64,000 nucleotides of DNA from Halanaerobiaceae bacterium ANBcell28 (GTDB lineage Bacteria; Bacillota; Halanaerobiia; Halanaerobiales; DTU029). The stretch's first letter is position 1; every line of letters begins with the position of its first letter. The stretch spans positions 62,001 to 126,000 of the forward strand of contig JBBJJH010000009.1 of assembly GCA_037623315.1 (NCBI GenBank). The letters are read 5' to 3'. Below the pieces are notes generated by a model. The model ran no database searches. It saw nothing but the letters and a program-made list of their open reading frames with translations, and was not told the DNA's origin. The position numbers were made by a program, and so were the translations under genes. Positions 19,019 through 28,723 of this stretch are shown here, one piece after another.

Positions 19019-19684
19019 TTAAACAAACATTATTTTTTCTAAAACATTAAAGTTTAATTTCTCTATAGAGTCAACCCTTTCATCAGCTAAAGAAAGGTCT
19101 TGATTACCTGAATTAGGATTGATATGACCTATACATCTCATTCCTGCTTTTTTAGCGGCTTTAACTCCATTTTCTGAGTCTTCTATTACCAAACAATCTT
19201 CTGGATTAAGTTCTAATCTCTTCGCAGCTTCTAAAAATATATCCGGATTAGGTTTGCCCTTGTCCATTTCTTCACCACTAACCTTCACAGAAAAGTAGGC
19301 ATCAATGCCAAACTTATCTAAAACTGCCTCTATATATTTCATTCCAGAAGAAGATGCTAAAGCAATTTTTATATTATTCTCTTCTAATTCTTTAAGTAAT
19401 TCTAAAATCCCAGGAATTGCTTTCTCATCAGAATCCTGTAAATGTGATATATTGCCTTCATTTTGTCTCATAACTAATTCTTCTATACTATCACTCAAGT
19501 TATATTTTTTCTTTAAGATTGTCCAATGGTCACTATTTGAAACACCAATAAAGGTACTATATTCTTCATCACTTACCTTGATACCTAATTCTTTATATAA
19601 TAACTGATTTACTTGATAATGTATTGGTTCACTATCTATTATAACGCCATCCATATCAAATATTACTGCCTTTAATTTTGCCAT
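19019..19684 (-). CDS. HAD-family hydrolase, beta-phosphoglucomutase-like
   Basis: This 221-residue protein is a HAD superfamily phosphatase or phosphomutase of subfamily IA. The nucleophile motif is IFDMDGVIIDSEP near residues 7-19, motif II is LASSSG, motif III has KPNPDIF, and motif IV is CLVIEDSENGVKAAKKAGM. The start is ATG 19684, spaced 7 bases from GGAGGG; the frame to 19699 begins with a GTG inside that site. Substrates of this subfamily include beta-glucose 1-phosphate and small sugar phosphates. Confidence 0.88.
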   Translation of the reverse strand: MAKLKAVIFDMDGVIIDSEPIHYQVNQLLYKELGIKVSDEEYSTFIGVSNSDHWTILKKKYNLSDSIEELVMRQNEGNISHLQDSDEKAIPGILELLKELEENNIKIALASSSGMKYIEAVLDKFGIDAYFSVKVSGEEMDKGKPNPDIFLEAAKRLELNPEDCLVIEDSENGVKAAKKAGMRCIGHINPNSGNQDLSLADERVDSIEKLNFNVLEKIMFV

Positions 19685-19703
19685 ATTATTTCCCTCCACA
19701 ATT

Positions 19704-20498
19704 TTAACTTTTCTTAAAAACTGCTACCTCAGGTAGTTCTGAATATTTCCATACTCCTTCTACTCCTTCATATAATGCGGCGGTTTCAAAATGAAGCATT
19801 GCTATACCACAATCAAGTCTTTTTGACTCTACTCTTCTCTCACTATTTAATGAAATTATAACACTGTTCATATCTTTAGAAACAGTAAAACGCCAGGGCT
19901 GTTGATTTACGGTTGACGGTGCTACTTGAACTGCTTCAATGGCTTTTTTTATCCATTCAGGCCACTTAGAATTAAAACCTCCATGGCAAAGCACATCTAA
20001 AGATTTTCTTTTATTACTAGCAATCGCTTTTTTCAATATCTTTTCTGTAAATGTAGGTTTTTTTGTACTATAACCAACAGGAGTTATGGCAAATATAGTT
20101 TCGTTTTTCTTTAGTTTTATCTCTTTCTCCACTAAATCTTTCTTAAAGAAACCAGCAATCCAGCATGTGTCAAGTTCAAGACTAGTAAGTTCCAGTATAC
20201 AAGATTCTCCTAAATAACCTATCTTTTCATAAACTTTAATATCATCCTTATCTCCAATAAAAGCTATATATGCATTAACTCCATTTATTAAACCATAAGA
20301 GCCAATTATATTTTTTACTACTTTACCCCCACCTTCTTCTACAAAGACAGCACGTACACTTTCAATATTTTTATTAAGATAATCAATAAAAGATATGATT
20401 TTTTTCTTTAATTGCTCTTCTATAGGTTTGGCTGAATAATTTCTATGTGATTTTCTAATATGTATTGCTTGGTACCATTTTTGTACTGGGATTTCCAT
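19704..20498 (-). CDS. Nitroreductase-like protein (TM1586 type)
   Basis: This 264-residue protein belongs to the flavin nitroreductase superfamily in the TM1586-like branch, with the signature AVQVAPSTVNQQPWRFTV near residues 197-214. The N-terminus shows IRKSHRNYSAKPIEEQL, the usual start of the fold. I place the start at ATG 20498, preceded by AGGAGGG; the longer frame to 20552 adds 18 unlikely residues. Members bind FMN, and the natural substrate is generally unknown. It lies 20 bases upstream of the HAD gene on the same strand, so co-transcription is likely. Confidence 0.85.
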   Translation of the reverse strand: MEIPVQKWYQAIHIRKSHRNYSAKPIEEQLKKKIISFIDYLNKNIESVRAVFVEEGGGKVVKNIIGSYGLINGVNAYIAFIGDKDDIKVYEKIGYLGESCILELTSLELDTCWIAGFFKKDLVEKEIKLKKNETIFAITPVGYSTKKPTFTEKILKKAIASNKRKSLDVLCHGGFNSKWPEWIKKAIEAVQVAPSTVNQQPWRFTVSKDMNSVIISLNSERRVESKRLDCGIAMLHFETAALYEGVEGVWKYSELPEVAVFKKS

Positions 20499-20548
20499 AC
20501 ATATCCCTCCTAAATGCGTGTTTTCTACTATATTGTTAAGCACTATTA

Positions 20549-21400
20549 TCAATTTTCTATACTGCTAATATCATCACTAATATTCACATATGTTCCTTCT
20601 TCAACCCTTGAAAATAAGTCGATTATATCCTTATTTTTCATTCTAATACAACCATCAGATTGAGGATAACCTATAAACCCTTCTTCGTTTGTTCCGTGAA
20701 TATAGATATATCTATATAAAGAATTACGATTTCGTTCTTCTAATCCATGCAACCAAAGGATTCTACTTGTTATCTTCTCCTTTTCGGCATCTCTTATCTC
20801 TGTAACTATTTCCGCAATTCTACCTGTATTTATCCTATATTCAAATACTGTCGCAAAAGGAGCACCTTCCCCTATTTTTTCAATAACTTTATGTATTCCT
20901 AAAGGAGTTTTTTTACTAGCTATTTCATTACCATACCCTATTTTTGATGTTGATATAGGATACTTTTTGATAATATCTAAGGGATATTTACTTTTATCAA
21001 CTAAATATAGCATTTGATTTAGACCATCTACCAATATTACCTTCTCATCATCTTTCAATTCATACTTTTCTGCTATTTGATTGTATGAAGGTAAAAGAGT
21101 ATAAGCAAGTATAATATTTTGATTTTGATCAATACTACTCTCTATGCTTAATTCTATTAGATCTACATCAAAATTTGAAGATGGGGGAAAATCAATAGTT
21201 ATATCTTCATCTTCCTCCCATATATCTTGGTTCTTTTCATTAACTTGTTCAAGTAAGTCAGAATCAACATAATCAACATTTCCATTACTATTAAAAATAG
21301 CAAGAGAAAATAGAGGTGTATTATCAATAGCCAGTATTAATATAAGTAAACATATAAACACCATAATTATGAGACAAAAAAATACCATCTTTTTTTTCAT
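20549..21400 (-). CDS. L,D-transpeptidase (YkuD domain)
   Basis: This 283-residue protein has an N-terminal transmembrane anchor and a C-terminal YkuD domain. The catalytic segment is HGTNEEGFIGYPQSDGCIRM near residues 238-257, with the histidine and cysteine in place. It forms 3-3 crosslinks or attaches proteins to peptidoglycan outside the membrane. The middle region has no clear LysM domain. ATG 21400 is preceded by GAGGTGG; the frame to 21409 starts with a GTG inside that site. Confidence 0.92.
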   Translation of the reverse strand: MKKKMVFFCLIIMVFICLLILILAIDNTPLFSLAIFNSNGNVDYVDSDLLEQVNEKNQDIWEEDEDITIDFPPSSNFDVDLIELSIESSIDQNQNIILAYTLLPSYNQIAEKYELKDDEKVILVDGLNQMLYLVDKSKYPLDIIKKYPISTSKIGYGNEIASKKTPLGIHKVIEKIGEGAPFATVFEYRINTGRIAEIVTEIRDAEKEKITSRILWLHGLEERNRNSLYRYIYIHGTNEEGFIGYPQSDGCIRMKNKDIIDLFSRVEEGTYVNISDDISSIEN

Positions 21401-21507
21401 GATAACCACCTCATATATAATTAATCAAGCTGACAATTTTGCTAATAATATTAATTAATCAAGATAAATTATACTAAGCTCTTTAAATATAACTATTCTA
21501 TTTTCTA

Positions 21508-22746
21508 TCATATAGAAGGAAAGTTTTTTAAAAGATCTTTATAACTTTCTCTTTTACGAATTAATATATCTTTATCATTTTCCTTTATTAATACTTCTGC
21601 AGGTCTTAAGCGACAGTTATAATTTGAAGACATCACAAAACCATAAGCGCCAGCATCCATAACAGCAATAATATCTCCTTGATTAATTTTAGGTAATTCT
21701 CTCTCTTTGGCAATTAAATCTCCACTTTCACATATATTGCCTGTTATATTCACTACTTCATTTATATCTTTTTCAAGATCTTTATTTTCCAAATCTTTCA
21801 AGACATTAATCTTATGATATGAATTATATAGCATAGGCCTCATTAATACATTAAATCCAATATCAGTCCCTATATATTTTATGCCGTAATTTTCTTTAAT
21901 AGAATAAACTTTTCCTAGTAAAACACCTGATTCTGCTACTATATATCTCCCTGGTTCTACTTTGAGTATTATATCTTTATTGTCATATTCAGCTACAAAT
22001 TCAGCAAAGACCTTGTCTAGTTTTTTCCCTAAATCCTCTAAATCAAGTCTATCCTCATCATCATGATATGGGATTCCAAAACCCCCACCAATATCAAGAA
22101 ATTGAAGTGCAGAAAATTCTTTGGCTATTTCAAAAAGATTTTTAACTCCTTCAATATACTTGTCCCCATTTAAGAATAAAGAACCCATATGCTGATTAAT
22201 CCCAATTAGTTTCAGATCATATTTTTCTAATAATTCCTTAACCTTTGGAATAAACTCTCTTTGCACAGCAAATTTTGTCTTTTTCCCACCTGTATTTACC
22301 TTTTCATGATGTCCTACACCTATACCAGGATTAAAACGTATAACCACTTCTCCTCCTGGATTTATTTGTCCATACAATTCTAACTGTGCTAATGAATCAA
22401 CACTCACTTTAATACCTCTATCAATAGCAAATTTCATCTCCTCCATGGAGACATTATTACTTATATATAGAATTTGATCCGCTTTAAACCCAGCCTTTTC
22501 TTCTAAATATATTTCACCTGGTGACATAGCATCAACATCTAATCCTTCTTCTCTTACAATTTTCAATATCTCCAAGTTTGTATTAGCCTTTGCTGAATAA
22601 TTAACTCTAAAATTTTTATTTTTTATGAGATTTTTTATTTCTCTACAACGCTTTCTTAATATTTCTTCACTATATACATACAATGGACTTCCATATTTCT
22701 CAAGTAATTCAAAAGCTCTTTCTTCGCTTATATTAAATTTATCCAT
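21508..22746 (-). CDS. lysA: Diaminopimelate decarboxylase
   Basis: This 412-residue PLP enzyme converts meso-diaminopimelate to lysine. The PLP lysine is in NYSAKANTN near residue 53, the barrel glycine motif is in DIGGGFGIPY, and the partner-subunit cysteine is in GNICESGD near 343. The C-terminal motif DAGAYGFVMSSNYN is intact. ATG 22746 has a good GGAGTG site. I saw no lysine riboswitch upstream. Confidence 0.97.
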   Translation of the reverse strand: MDKFNISEERAFELLEKYGSPLYVYSEEILRKRCREIKNLIKNKNFRVNYSAKANTNLEILKIVREEGLDVDAMSPGEIYLEEKAGFKADQILYISNNVSMEEMKFAIDRGIKVSVDSLAQLELYGQINPGGEVVIRFNPGIGVGHHEKVNTGGKKTKFAVQREFIPKVKELLEKYDLKLIGINQHMGSLFLNGDKYIEGVKNLFEIAKEFSALQFLDIGGGFGIPYHDDEDRLDLEDLGKKLDKVFAEFVAEYDNKDIILKVEPGRYIVAESGVLLGKVYSIKENYGIKYIGTDIGFNVLMRPMLYNSYHKINVLKDLENKDLEKDINEVVNITGNICESGDLIAKERELPKINQGDIIAVMDAGAYGFVMSSNYNCRLRPAEVLIKENDKDILIRKRESYKDLLKNFPSI

Positions 22747-22925
22747 TTTTTCACTCCTAGCTTATTATCTTATTCTACTTATAGCCAATAAGTAATTTCT
22801 TTCATTATCTAATTTTAACATATTTACTTTTATCTTTCACGTTTTTTTTAAAAATTCCTTGTTTTTTTATGAGTATGTAAGAAAAGTATAGTTAATAATG
22901 AAAGTCTTTTTTTATTATAATGTCT

Positions 22926-22973
22926 TCACTAAAATCATAAACCGTCCTTTAGGACGGTTTATGATTTTAGTGA
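22926..22973. terminator. 22-bp perfect inverted repeat, bidirectional terminator
   Basis: The arms 22926-22947 and 22952-22973 are perfect reverse complements around a TTTA loop. The GC core is CCGTCC/GGACGG, bordered by AAAATCATAAA and its complement, so A and T runs flank the core in both directions. It follows the 1067-residue gene by 7 bases and should stop that transcript. A 22-bp stem is longer than most terminators. Confidence 0.8.
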
Positions 22974-22980
22974 CTTTTAT

Positions 22981-25900
22981 TTATTCTTCAACTTTTAAAG
23001 CCTGTGCAGGATCTGTAATAGCTCCAATTCTAGAAGCAAACACAGTTTTCTTTTCTATATCTTCATCTGATACTAAATGTACATCTAATAATCCATCACA
23101 TCGATAGCCAGTTTTCATATAATTCATCTCAGCTAAGCATTGGCTCCATCCTTCCAATATCATCATTAATTCATCTTTTTGTTCTAGTGAACCTACGAAA
23201 TGAATTAATAAATCAATATCACTTCCTGGTCCTGCGCTGCCATTATTAGTACTACCGAAAAGATAAATACCTTTAATACCTAATGCAGAAAAATCTAAAA
23301 TATTTGCAATACGTTCAGCCATATAATATCGCCAACGCCAAAAGTTCTCCTGTGATGAAGAGTTTATTTGATAGGATTCTTCTTTTTCTTTTTTTAACTG
23401 CTTATCAGATTCAGAATCTTTATTTGTATACTGACATAAATACGCAAGAGATTCCTCTAAATCTGCATTCATAGAAACTGTAAGTCGTTTACCAGCAGTC
23501 TTTTTAGGAATATCAATAACATAAAGAACTTCCTCTAAATGTTCAAAATCAGGTAGAAGTTGAGTCAAAACATTTTTTGAGCTTTTCAGAAACCTTTCAT
23601 TAAAAACTATTTCATCATCGTCAGGATAAAGGGGAAGGTAGCGTATATTAGCTTCAACTAAATCTAGAAAGAAATGAGTTCCAAAAGAAAGCTCTGGAAT
23701 ATAATTAGATTTCTTTTTTGCTATCTCAATTAAAGCTGCAGTGTTATTAATATCTGCATAACTTACCTGAACACCCATTTTTATATCTCCACGACTGCCC
23801 CAACGACCAGGCCCCATCAATATAAATTTTTGCTTTGGCAAAAGAGAATTAAGAATACCAACAGCCTTAGCTACATCCATTAGCTCATCATATTCTTTAA
23901 GCATAGAATATTCTTCTGGATCAACATAGACAATATAAGAAATATCTCTAATAATTCCGTTAGATATATACTTATTAGCTGAAAAAATAATATCTCTCTC
24001 CTCAATATCCTTTGGAATTGGCGGAGGAGCATTTTCTAGAGAAAAACTTTGAGGTCTACATTGTAGTAAATATAAATCCTCTCCATCTGAAGCAAATTCA
24101 ATATCAACTGCTGTCCCAAGTTTTTTACTTAATGTCTCTAATATAGCATTCATCTTTTTAATAAATGAAGTCTCTTTAAGCAAGGAATTGAATGTAACTA
24201 CTAATGTATCTTGCTCATAATCGATATTAAAAGGGTTTGCTCTTTCTAAATAATCGTCTTTATATATAGAAAGAAGCTTTTCTATATTAGGAATTGAAGA
24301 GCCTTTTTCTTTAAGGAAAGACTTGATTTCAATTGTTTCAAAAGTGTTTTTTGCTAAATTTATTAGATCTAGTTTTTTAGGAGAATATTTATATATTTCT
24401 TCAGGAACAGTATTTACTTCTATATTTGCCTGACCTGGAGATAATAAATGAGGAAAATCGTCTCCTACCCTGTCAACAGCACGGGTACCCAAACCCATTA
24501 CCATCCTTATTAGACCATCTTCTCGTTTTAATCTAGGCGACCAGCGAAATTCGTTATTGCTAAAAGCCACACCAGCAAATAACGGAAAGAAATAGTCTCC
24601 AACTCGCGTTCCTACAACTTCCTGAATCATAATTCCCATTTCTTCCTGGAAGTCTAATAATCCCCTTTTTGCACGGTATTGAATAGAATCAGGACTGTAC
24701 ATAGATGCATACACCTCAACAATTGCATCCATTAATGCATTTAAACGTTCCTTTTTGCTACCCTGATTAGCGAGAAAAAGACTCTTATACTTACCAGAAA
24801 ATGCTGAGCCCATTTGGTCTTCCAGTATACTTGAACTTCTTACAATCAAAGGATTTTCACCAAAGTCGTCCAAAGCCATAGCAAGACTTTTAACTATATC
24901 TTCAGGAAACTGGGAGTTTTTCATTATTTGAATAATATTGGGATAATCGTTTCTTATTTCAAATAATTCCTTATACTTCTGTATATTTAATTCATCGAGA
25001 TTATTATAATGCAAAAATTCTTTAAGCTCATCTGTAGTTATATGCCAGGTTTTTGGCACTTTTATTGATGCTAATTCTGGAATCTCTTTACTAGCTTTTT
25101 CTAAAATCTTTTGAGCTACAAACAAACCTGTTCCTTTTCCACCAATCTTTCCATGACTTTCTTTAGGATAAATTAATTTGTCTACAAGCTTATAGAAATC
25201 ATTTATGTCTATATGTTGCCTTACTTTAGTAGTAAAATCTAAATCCTCAGATAAAAAAGTACGTATTAAAGCAACAACCAACCAATGTTTAGTAGGAGAG
25301 TATAGTATATTATTCCCCCCGGTAATATTACCATAACGGGTAATAGCATCAATAACTTCTCTCAGACTTATATCAATTCTATCGATAGTTCTAATTAATG
25401 AATAAGCTTTTTCGGCTTGTATCCATTTTGTTAACCTCATAGCTATCTCTTTATCATTAAGATAATTTGAGGCAATTTCAAAAGTCCTGGCACTAATCTT
25501 TGCTATATCATCTAATAATAACTTCTCTGTAGGATAATTTACTTCTCCATTATTATAGGGTAATCTAGAAGTGGAATCAAAGTCCCATAATACTTCTTTC
25601 GCCTCATTAACTCCCCTAGAAAAAAGATAATTTAACATTTTCCGAGAAATATGAAGAAGCATCTCCTGGTCTGTCCGTTTTAGCAAATCAACTATAACCA
25701 TCCACTCATTATGCTTTTCTTTGTTATTATCTTCGTTCTGTCTAGAGATATTCCACTCCCTAAGAACTTCTTCCATATGTCGTTGTAAAATAGTTTGTCC
25801 AATTCGATCTGCTATAGTTTTTATTAATTTGTATTCTTTTTCAAGAAAATAGTCATCTTTTTCTTTACTTATATCACTACTATAATAAACTTCAACAGTT

Positions 25901-26184
25901 CCTACATTTTTCCCATTGACACGAATTTCAGAAATCTGTGATATTATAGATGTTGAAAAATCTGATAGCTGATAACTGTAGTTATCATAGACAATCCTTG
26001 CTTTACAATAGTCTGAATACTGCCAACCCAATGGAATTATTTTGATCAATTCATTAAAGATTTCAGAAAGAGATAATTGCTGATTATTCAATATCTCATC
26101 TATTTGATAAAGACAGTTTAATTCCTTTGCTCGTTCTTTTAAGTCATCCAGCATAAATTTATTTTTTTGATCCTGGGTTTTCAT
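22981..26184 (-). CDS. GAF + pyruvate-phosphate-dikinase N-domain + nucleotidyltransferase fusion
   Basis: This 1067-residue protein joins three modules. Residues 15-150 resemble a GAF sensor domain. The middle is the ATP/pyruvate-binding half of PEP synthase/PPDK (GGKGTGLFVAQKIL, RSSSILEDQMGSAFSGKYKSLFL, and LLQCRPQSF at its end). Near the C-terminus is a pol-beta-like nucleotidyltransferase with FGSTNNGSAGPGSDIDLLI. The swivelling phosphohistidine and PEP-binding barrel domains of true PEP synthase are absent, so it cannot carry out that reaction alone. A regulatory or nucleotide-transfer role is more likely. It lies 16 bases downstream of gdhA and is probably co-transcribed with it. Confidence 0.8.
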   Translation of the reverse strand: MKTQDQKNKFMLDDLKERAKELNCLYQIDEILNNQQLSLSEIFNELIKIIPLGWQYSDYCKARIVYDNYSYQLSDFSTSIISQISEIRVNGKNVGTVEVYYSSDISKEKDDYFLEKEYKLIKTIADRIGQTILQRHMEEVLREWNISRQNEDNNKEKHNEWMVIVDLLKRTDQEMLLHISRKMLNYLFSRGVNEAKEVLWDFDSTSRLPYNNGEVNYPTEKLLLDDIAKISARTFEIASNYLNDKEIAMRLTKWIQAEKAYSLIRTIDRIDISLREVIDAITRYGNITGGNNILYSPTKHWLVVALIRTFLSEDLDFTTKVRQHIDINDFYKLVDKLIYPKESHGKIGGKGTGLFVAQKILEKASKEIPELASIKVPKTWHITTDELKEFLHYNNLDELNIQKYKELFEIRNDYPNIIQIMKNSQFPEDIVKSLAMALDDFGENPLIVRSSSILEDQMGSAFSGKYKSLFLANQGSKKERLNALMDAIVEVYASMYSPDSIQYRAKRGLLDFQEEMGIMIQEVVGTRVGDYFFPLFAGVAFSNNEFRWSPRLKREDGLIRMVMGLGTRAVDRVGDDFPHLLSPGQANIEVNTVPEEIYKYSPKKLDLINLAKNTFETIEIKSFLKEKGSSIPNIEKLLSIYKDDYLERANPFNIDYEQDTLVVTFNSLLKETSFIKKMNAILETLSKKLGTAVDIEFASDGEDLYLLQCRPQSFSLENAPPPIPKDIEERDIIFSANKYISNGIIRDISYIVYVDPEEYSMLKEYDELMDVAKAVGILNSLLPKQKFILMGPGRWGSRGDIKMGVQVSYADINNTAALIEIAKKKSNYIPELSFGTHFFLDLVEANIRYLPLYPDDDEIVFNERFLKSSKNVLTQLLPDFEHLEEVLYVIDIPKKTAGKRLTVSMNADLEESLAYLCQYTNKDSESDKQLKKEKEESYQINSSSQENFWRWRYYMAERIANILDFSALGIKGIYLFGSTNNGSAGPGSDIDLLIHFVGSLEQKDELMMILEGWSQCLAEMNYMKTGYRCDGLLDVHLVSDEDIEKKTVFASRIGAITDPAQALKVEE

Positions 26185-26199
26185 TAAAAACCACCTTTT

Positions 26200-27486
26200 T
26201 TACACCCATCCTCGCATTTTCACTGCTTGTGCTACTCTATTAATTGATATTACATAAGCAGCATCTCTCATATATAAATTGTTATTTTCCATAACTTTAT
26301 ATACATCTTTAAAAGAAGAAGTCATTTTTGTATCTAATTTTTCTAGAACTTCCTCTTTTTCCCAATAGTAGTTGGAGTTGGATTGTACTTGTTCAAAATA
26401 GCTACAAGTTACTCCTCCTGCATTTGCTAAAAAGTCTGGAATAAGGAAGATATCACTTTTACGAATAATTTCATCTGCATCTTGAGTAGTAGGACCATTA
26501 GCTCCTTCAGCAATAATTTTTACCTGTTTACTAATTTTATTCACGTTTTTAACTGTAATTTGATTTTCAAGAGCAGCAGGGATAAGAATGTCCACATCTT
26601 GTTCCAACCATGCTTCTGCATCTAATATTTCATAACCCATATCTCTAGCCTTATCTTTATCTATTGAACCAAAAGCATCTGAGATATCAATTAGTGTTTC
26701 AATATCTAATCCATCTTTTTTAAGAAAAGTATATGCTTTCTTATCTTTGTTATCCCAACATGAAACAGCATTTATACTGCCTCCTAATTCTTGATATAAT
26801 CTTGCAGCATATTGTGCCACATTACCAAAGCCTTGAATAGAAGCAGTAGTATTTTCTGCTTTAATATTTAACTCTTTTAACGCTTCGCGTACGGTATATA
26901 TAACACCATAACCAGTTGCTTCAGTTCTACCTAAGGATCCACCCATTTCAACAGGCTTTCCAGTAATAAATCCAGGATATCTTTCTCCAGTAATAATTTC
27001 GTATTCATCTAACATCCAAAGCATATGTTTAGCATTTGTCATTACATCTGGTGCTGGGACATCAACTGTAGGCCCTACATTTTTATATAATTGTCTAACC
27101 CAGCCACGACATAATCTTTCCTGCTCACGTTCAGTCATATTTCGAGGGTCACAAATTACGCCCCCTTTACCTCCACCCAAAGGTATATCAACCACTGCAC
27201 ACTTCCAAGTCATCCACATAGCAAGTGCTCTGATTGTATCTACAGTTTCCTGGGGATGAAAACGAATCCCCCCCTTAGCAGGACCCCGTGCATCATTATG
27301 CTGCACACGATATCCTTTAAATACTTTGGTACTGCCATCATCCATCTTTACAGGAATTAAGAAATGGAACTCCTTCATAGGATCTCTCAATAAATCAGAT
27401 GTTGCTTCATCTAAACCTATTGTTTTTGCTACACTATCAAACTGCGCTTGTGCATTTTCTAACGGATTATAAGAACTTTCACTCAT
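26200..27486 (-). CDS. gdhA: Glutamate dehydrogenase (Glu/Leu/Phe/Val family)
   Basis: This 428-residue enzyme interconverts 2-oxoglutarate plus ammonia and glutamate. The N-terminal catalytic domain contains GYRVQHNDARGPAKGGIRFHP and the lysine in PLGGGKGGVICDP. The NAD(P)-binding domain has ASIQGFGNVAQYAA. The length is normal for a hexameric GDH. The two aromatic residues and the acidic tail suggest nothing unusual. It is the first gene before the PPDK-nucleotidyltransferase fusion. Confidence 0.95.
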   Translation of the reverse strand: MSESSYNPLENAQAQFDSVAKTIGLDEATSDLLRDPMKEFHFLIPVKMDDGSTKVFKGYRVQHNDARGPAKGGIRFHPQETVDTIRALAMWMTWKCAVVDIPLGGGKGGVICDPRNMTEREQERLCRGWVRQLYKNVGPTVDVPAPDVMTNAKHMLWMLDEYEIITGERYPGFITGKPVEMGGSLGRTEATGYGVIYTVREALKELNIKAENTTASIQGFGNVAQYAARLYQELGGSINAVSCWDNKDKKAYTFLKKDGLDIETLIDISDAFGSIDKDKARDMGYEILDAEAWLEQDVDILIPAALENQITVKNVNKISKQVKIIAEGANGPTTQDADEIIRKSDIFLIPDFLANAGGVTCSYFEQVQSNSNYYWEKEEVLEKLDTKMTSSFKDVYKVMENNNLYMRDAAYVISINRVAQAVKMRGWV

Positions 27487-27772
27487 GTTTATTCCTCCTT
27501 GATTTTATGTATTAATTACATCAGTAAGAACTATAATTAAAGGTCTTTTCCACACTCCCCATACTTTTTATGATTTTTAAATTTTAAAAAAGATATAAGA
27601 ACTTTTCCATGTACCATTTGAATCAATAATTCCTATTATTTTGAGATTATATTCACTAAATAATATATAAAATATCCGAGAAGCAATAAAATTTTTCCTT
27701 AATTAATTCCCACTAAATTAATGTGAATATATTATAGCATATATTAAATAAATTGTAAATTTAGATGCTCAA
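27487..27772. other. Intergenic, gdhA upstream
   Basis: About 290 AT-rich bases lie between gdhA and the channel gene terminator. There is no clear gene, riboswitch or strong repeat; the gdhA promoter must be here but no consensus box stands out. Confidence 0.4.
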
Positions 27773-27773
27773 A

Positions 27774-27807
27774 AAAATAAAATACCGCCTTTTTAGAGGG
27801 CAGTATT
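27774..27807 (-). terminator. Terminator overlapping the end of the channel gene
   Basis: AATACcGCC at 27781-27789 and GGGCaGTATT at 27798-27807 form a stem whose loop contains the stop codon of the FNT gene. On the minus strand it is followed by TTTATTTTTTT. Confidence 0.75.
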
Positions 27808-28611
27808 TCTTTGAAAAGCACTTTTTTTCTCATCCTTTTCTTCTTTATTATTGGAAACATACCAATAAAGAAAACCAGTAAAAAAAGTTCCTCCTAGAAC
27901 ATTACCTAGAGTCACAGGAATCATATTACGTAAAAAACCCATTACAGTGATTGTCTCAGGATGTGGGATAAAAAGTCCCATGGAGAAAAGAGACATATTA
28001 GCTATACTGTGCTCAAAACCACTGGCTACAAAGGCAAACAAACACCAGAAAATTAGTATTAATTTTCCAGTATCACTCTTTACTTTAAAAGACATCCATA
28101 TAGCTAGGGTTACCAGAATATTACACAATACTCCTCGAAAGAATAATTCCATTATAGGGAGGTTCATTTTTATTTCTGTACTATTTAGTATGAAATTTGC
28201 AATAGGCTGTTCTGAAATAAGTCCAGATTGATAAACCAGCCAGGCAAAAATTATCGATCCTAATAAATTACCAATAAAGCCCCATAAGCTGAGTTTACTC
28301 ATTTCTTTAAAATTAATTTCTACTTCTAAATAACCTACAATAGTAATTAGATTATTACCAGTAAATAATTCTGATCCTGCAAATATCACTAAGCTCAATG
28401 CAAGTGCAAAAGAAGCGCCCATAACTAAAGTTGTAAATGGTGAATCTACAGCATGCAAAGGTGCTGCTACTGAGAAAACCAACATGACAGCAATTCCTAC
28501 AAAAAAGCCAGCAAATATTGCCAATACAATAAACCTTAACAAACTATTTTCTATATAATCTGCCTTAGCCTTAGCTGAACTTGCTAAGTTATTAATATTT
28601 TCTACAAACAT
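27793..28611 (-). CDS. Formate/nitrite transporter family channel (FocA/NirC type)
   Basis: This 272-residue protein has the six-helix pentameric FNT channel layout. Signature segments are GASFALALSLVIFAGSELFTGNN near residues 79-101 and the late FEHSIANM near 201-208, with the conserved histidine of the central gate. It moves formate, nitrite or a related monovalent anion. The substrate cannot be decided by sequence, but the neighbouring hemerythrin gene hints at nitrite or nitric oxide stress. A terminator overlaps its stop codon. Confidence 0.92.
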   Translation of the reverse strand: MFVENINNLASSAKAKADYIENSLLRFIVLAIFAGFFVGIAVMLVFSVAAPLHAVDSPFTTLVMGASFALALSLVIFAGSELFTGNNLITIVGYLEVEINFKEMSKLSLWGFIGNLLGSIIFAWLVYQSGLISEQPIANFILNSTEIKMNLPIMELFFRGVLCNILVTLAIWMSFKVKSDTGKLILIFWCLFAFVASGFEHSIANMSLFSMGLFIPHPETITVMGFLRNMIPVTLGNVLGGTFFTGFLYWYVSNNKEEKDEKKSAFQRNTAL

Positions 28612-28723
28612 TGGACACTCCTTTCTATACTAGACCTTAAAATTATTTTACTATATAGAACTTACTACTTTATTATTTCTTAAATAATTTATGTTGTAAA
28701 ATATGAATCAGGATATACCTTGA

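Noticed and set aside
22981-26184. Phosphoenolpyruvate synthase (ppsA)
   Set aside because: Only the ATP/pyruvate-binding half is present; the phosphohistidine and PEP-binding domains are missing and a nucleotidyltransferase follows.
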